From NCBI RefSeq assembly GCF_000425585.1, contig NZ_KE384398.1, forward strand, positions 152,416-216,415: a DNA stretch of 64,000 nucleotides, given 5' to 3'. A program made the position numbers and the translations under genes. The notes beneath the pieces were generated by a model. It ran no database searches. It saw nothing but the letters and a program-made list of their open reading frames with translations, and was not told where the DNA came from. Below are positions 62,875-64,000 of this stretch, piece after piece (the first letter of the stretch is position 1; each line of letters starts with the position of its first letter). Origin of the DNA: Terrimonas ferruginea DSM 30193. GTDB taxonomy: Bacteria > Bacteroidota > Bacteroidia > Chitinophagales > Chitinophagaceae.

Positions 62875-62944
62875 TTTTGACTTTTGACTTTTGACTTTTG
62901 ACTTTTGACTTTTGACTTTTGACTTTTGACTTTTGACTTTTGAC
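62875..62944. repeat. Tandem array of ten TTTTGAC heptamers
   Basis: Ten uninterrupted copies of the 7-mer TTTTGAC. The same word occurs once or twice in several other spacers (13388, 21163, 53482). The array lies in the upstream region of the DoxX-like gene (minus) and, further off, of the GlxA-type gene (plus). It has no CRISPR-like spacers. Copy number may be unstable by slippage. Confidence 0.85.
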
Positions 62945-63000
62945 CCTTCGATAAACTCAGGGTAACACTTTTGACTTTTGACCCTTCGATAAACTCAGGG
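62944..63000. repeat. Two copies of a CCCTTCGA...CTCAGGG hairpin
   Basis: A 19-bp element with CCCT...AGGG ends occurs at 62944-62962 and 62982-63000, each next to TAACACTTTTGACTTT. A relative with a longer inner stem is at 21044-21075. From 63001 to 63261 nothing else was recognised apart from a short GCCCCGC/TGAGGGG-like pairing near 63217. Confidence 0.6.
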
Positions 63001-63261
63001 TAACACTTTTGACTTTGTAAAACTATTTCACCGCGGCAACTGTAAACCTGTGTGTTTGTGACTAAATAAGGGGTGATTTGCGACGCAGGCGGGCATGGCT
63101 TTTGCCGTCCTGCAATCGGCAGGTTTCATCCACCCCGAATCACGGATGGTCGGGTGCGGGTGATTGTGATAGAGTGCTTTAACCGGAAAAGACTAATTTA
63201 GGCTCGCCGCCTTTGCCCCGCTGAGGGGTTAATACCACCAGCCCTGTATAAAAGCTGTTGT

Positions 63262-64000
63262 ATGCCAGTAAAACACATTTCCATTCTTGTACCGCAGGAA
63301 GCTGTTCCTGCCAGCATCGTAGACCCGCGCTATATGTTTACCGTGGTCAATCAGTTTTTCGAAGAAATGGGCGAAGCCCCTCCTTTCCACGTACAACTCA
63401 TCGGACTGACCAATGAAGTGGTATTGAATAAAGGTTGCTTCAGCGTACATGCCGACAAACTGACCAAAGACATCACGAGCACCGATCTTATTATTATTCC
63501 CGCTATCAGTGGTGATATCCGGCAGACGGTTGAACTGAACGCGGCGTTTGTTCCATGGATAGTGGATCAATACAATCGCGGAGCGGAAGTGGCCAGCCTT
63601 TGCATTGGCGCTTTTCTGCTGGCGTCCACGGGTTTGCTCGAAGGACGTGAATGTTCTACTCACTGGATTTATGCCGATGAATTCCGGAAAATGTATCCGA
63701 CAGTGAACCTGGTAGACGACCGTATCATCACCGAAGACCAGGGCGTGTATTCGAGCGGAGGAGCCGCTTCTTACTGGAATCTTTTGCTCTACCTGATCGA
63801 GAAATACACCAATCGTCAGATGGCGATCCGTGCGTCCAAATTTTTTGCCATAGAGATCGACCGCAAAAGCCAGTCGCCTTTTATCATGTTTAACGGGCAG
63901 AAGAAACACGAAGACGAACCGATCCGGCAGGCACAGGAGTTTATTGAGAAAAATGTATCGGAGAAAATATCCATCGATGAGCTGGCATTGCGTTATGCCA
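63262..64000 (+). CDS. GlxA-family regulator (DJ-1/PfpI plus AraC), cut by the window end
   Basis: The frame from ATG 63262 is open to the end of the window (246 codons). It begins MPVKHISILVPQEAVP and shows the DJ-1/PfpI fold with the nucleophile-elbow-like 'ASLCIGAFLLASTGLLEGRECSTHW' region ('SLCIGAFLL' holds the Cys position), then 'SSGGAASYWNLLLYLIEKY'. At the cut the AraC helix-turn-helix begins ('VSEKISIDELALRYA'). Proteins of this build are transcription regulators that sense a small metabolite or stress. The C-terminal ~80 residues are missing. Confidence 0.85.
   Translation, partial: MPVKHISILVPQEAVPASIVDPRYMFTVVNQFFEEMGEAPPFHVQLIGLTNEVVLNKGCFSVHADKLTKDITSTDLIIIPAISGDIRQTVELNAAFVPWIVDQYNRGAEVASLCIGAFLLASTGLLEGRECSTHWIYADEFRKMYPTVNLVDDRIITEDQGVYSSGGAASYWNLLLYLIEKYTNRQMAIRASKFFAIEIDRKSQSPFIMFNGQKKHEDEPIRQAQEFIEKNVSEKISIDELALRYA

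Noticed and set aside
62875-63000. CRISPR-like repeat array
   Set aside because: The repeats are contiguous 7-mers without unique spacers, and there are no cas genes.

Overview
The window reads as a chromosomal segment of a Bacteroidota bacterium, most likely a member of the Chitinophagaceae. It has type IX secretion (T9SS) parts (PorT, a PorP/SprF protein) and several T9SS cargo proteins. Bacteroidota-type promoters (TTG, then about 19 nt, then TAnnTTTG) are visible, often only a few bases before the ATG. Most genes lack a clear Shine-Dalgarno sequence, and enzymes such as menaquinone-type MenG and the rhamnose enzymes are of the kind found in that phylum. No rRNA, tRNA, CRISPR array or insertion sequence was seen. 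|| Region 1 (1-7.6 kb): a TonB-domain protein; a GbsR/MarR regulator with a 24-bp palindromic operator; four tandem paralogous small membrane proteins with a structured RNA-like spacer; a TIGR01777 epimerase; a CoA-binding protein; a metzincin-like exported protease with a T9SS tail; and a YkuK-like RNase H fold protein. || Region 2 (7.7-16.2 kb): engB, then a complete L-rhamnose catabolic locus. A GntR-type sensor-regulator is divergent from rhaT (uptake), a bifunctional aldolase/dehydrogenase, an L-rhamnose isomerase and an FGGY kinase. Isomerase, kinase and aldolase convert rhamnose to dihydroxyacetone phosphate and lactaldehyde, and the dehydrogenase domain oxidises the lactaldehyde. || Region 3 (16.2-24.1 kb): menG-porT, with a relic of a second porT 3' end just behind; an outer-membrane barrel; dihydroorotase; a short MutS-family ATPase; and an M1 aminopeptidase. 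|| Region 4 (24.1-29.95 kb) is the unusual part. Two tandem copies of a roughly 260-bp unit each hold a palindrome, a canonical promoter and a predicted ~85-nt terminator-ended small RNA with compensatory changes between copies. A third, decayed copy follows. Next comes an AT-rich island with two small orphan genes, a structured 26-codon ORF unit, a 732-residue protein with an Mrr-like nuclease N-terminus and a PIN-like C-terminus (first acidic residue changed to Cys), and an Apea-type HEPN protein with an intact RxxxxH. I read these last two as a candidate, not previously named, two-nuclease defence module. || Region 5 (30-44.8 kb): DinB-like protein, ABC exporter, rhodanese, lpxB, a small membrane gene overlapping the lpxB end, an outer-membrane protein, a GlcD-type FAD oxidase, a PorP/SprF plus SprB-like T9SS type B pair, recG and a WecA/MraY-like transferase. 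|| Region 6 (44.9-53.3 kb): a three-gene operon of fibre-like exported proteins ending in a T9SS cargo, and a convergent 1083-residue GloVer-repeat T9SS cargo. || Region 7 (54.3-64 kb): small regulators and enzymes (Crp/Fnr, GNAT, two AraC types, VOC, esterase lipoprotein, LytS/LytTR-type two-component pair, DHFR-like, DoxX-like) and a GlxA-type regulator cut by the window end. || Throughout, the intergenic spacers carry 7-8 bp period low-complexity tracts interrupted by short GC-rich hairpins. These form a repeat class that gene annotation does not explain.
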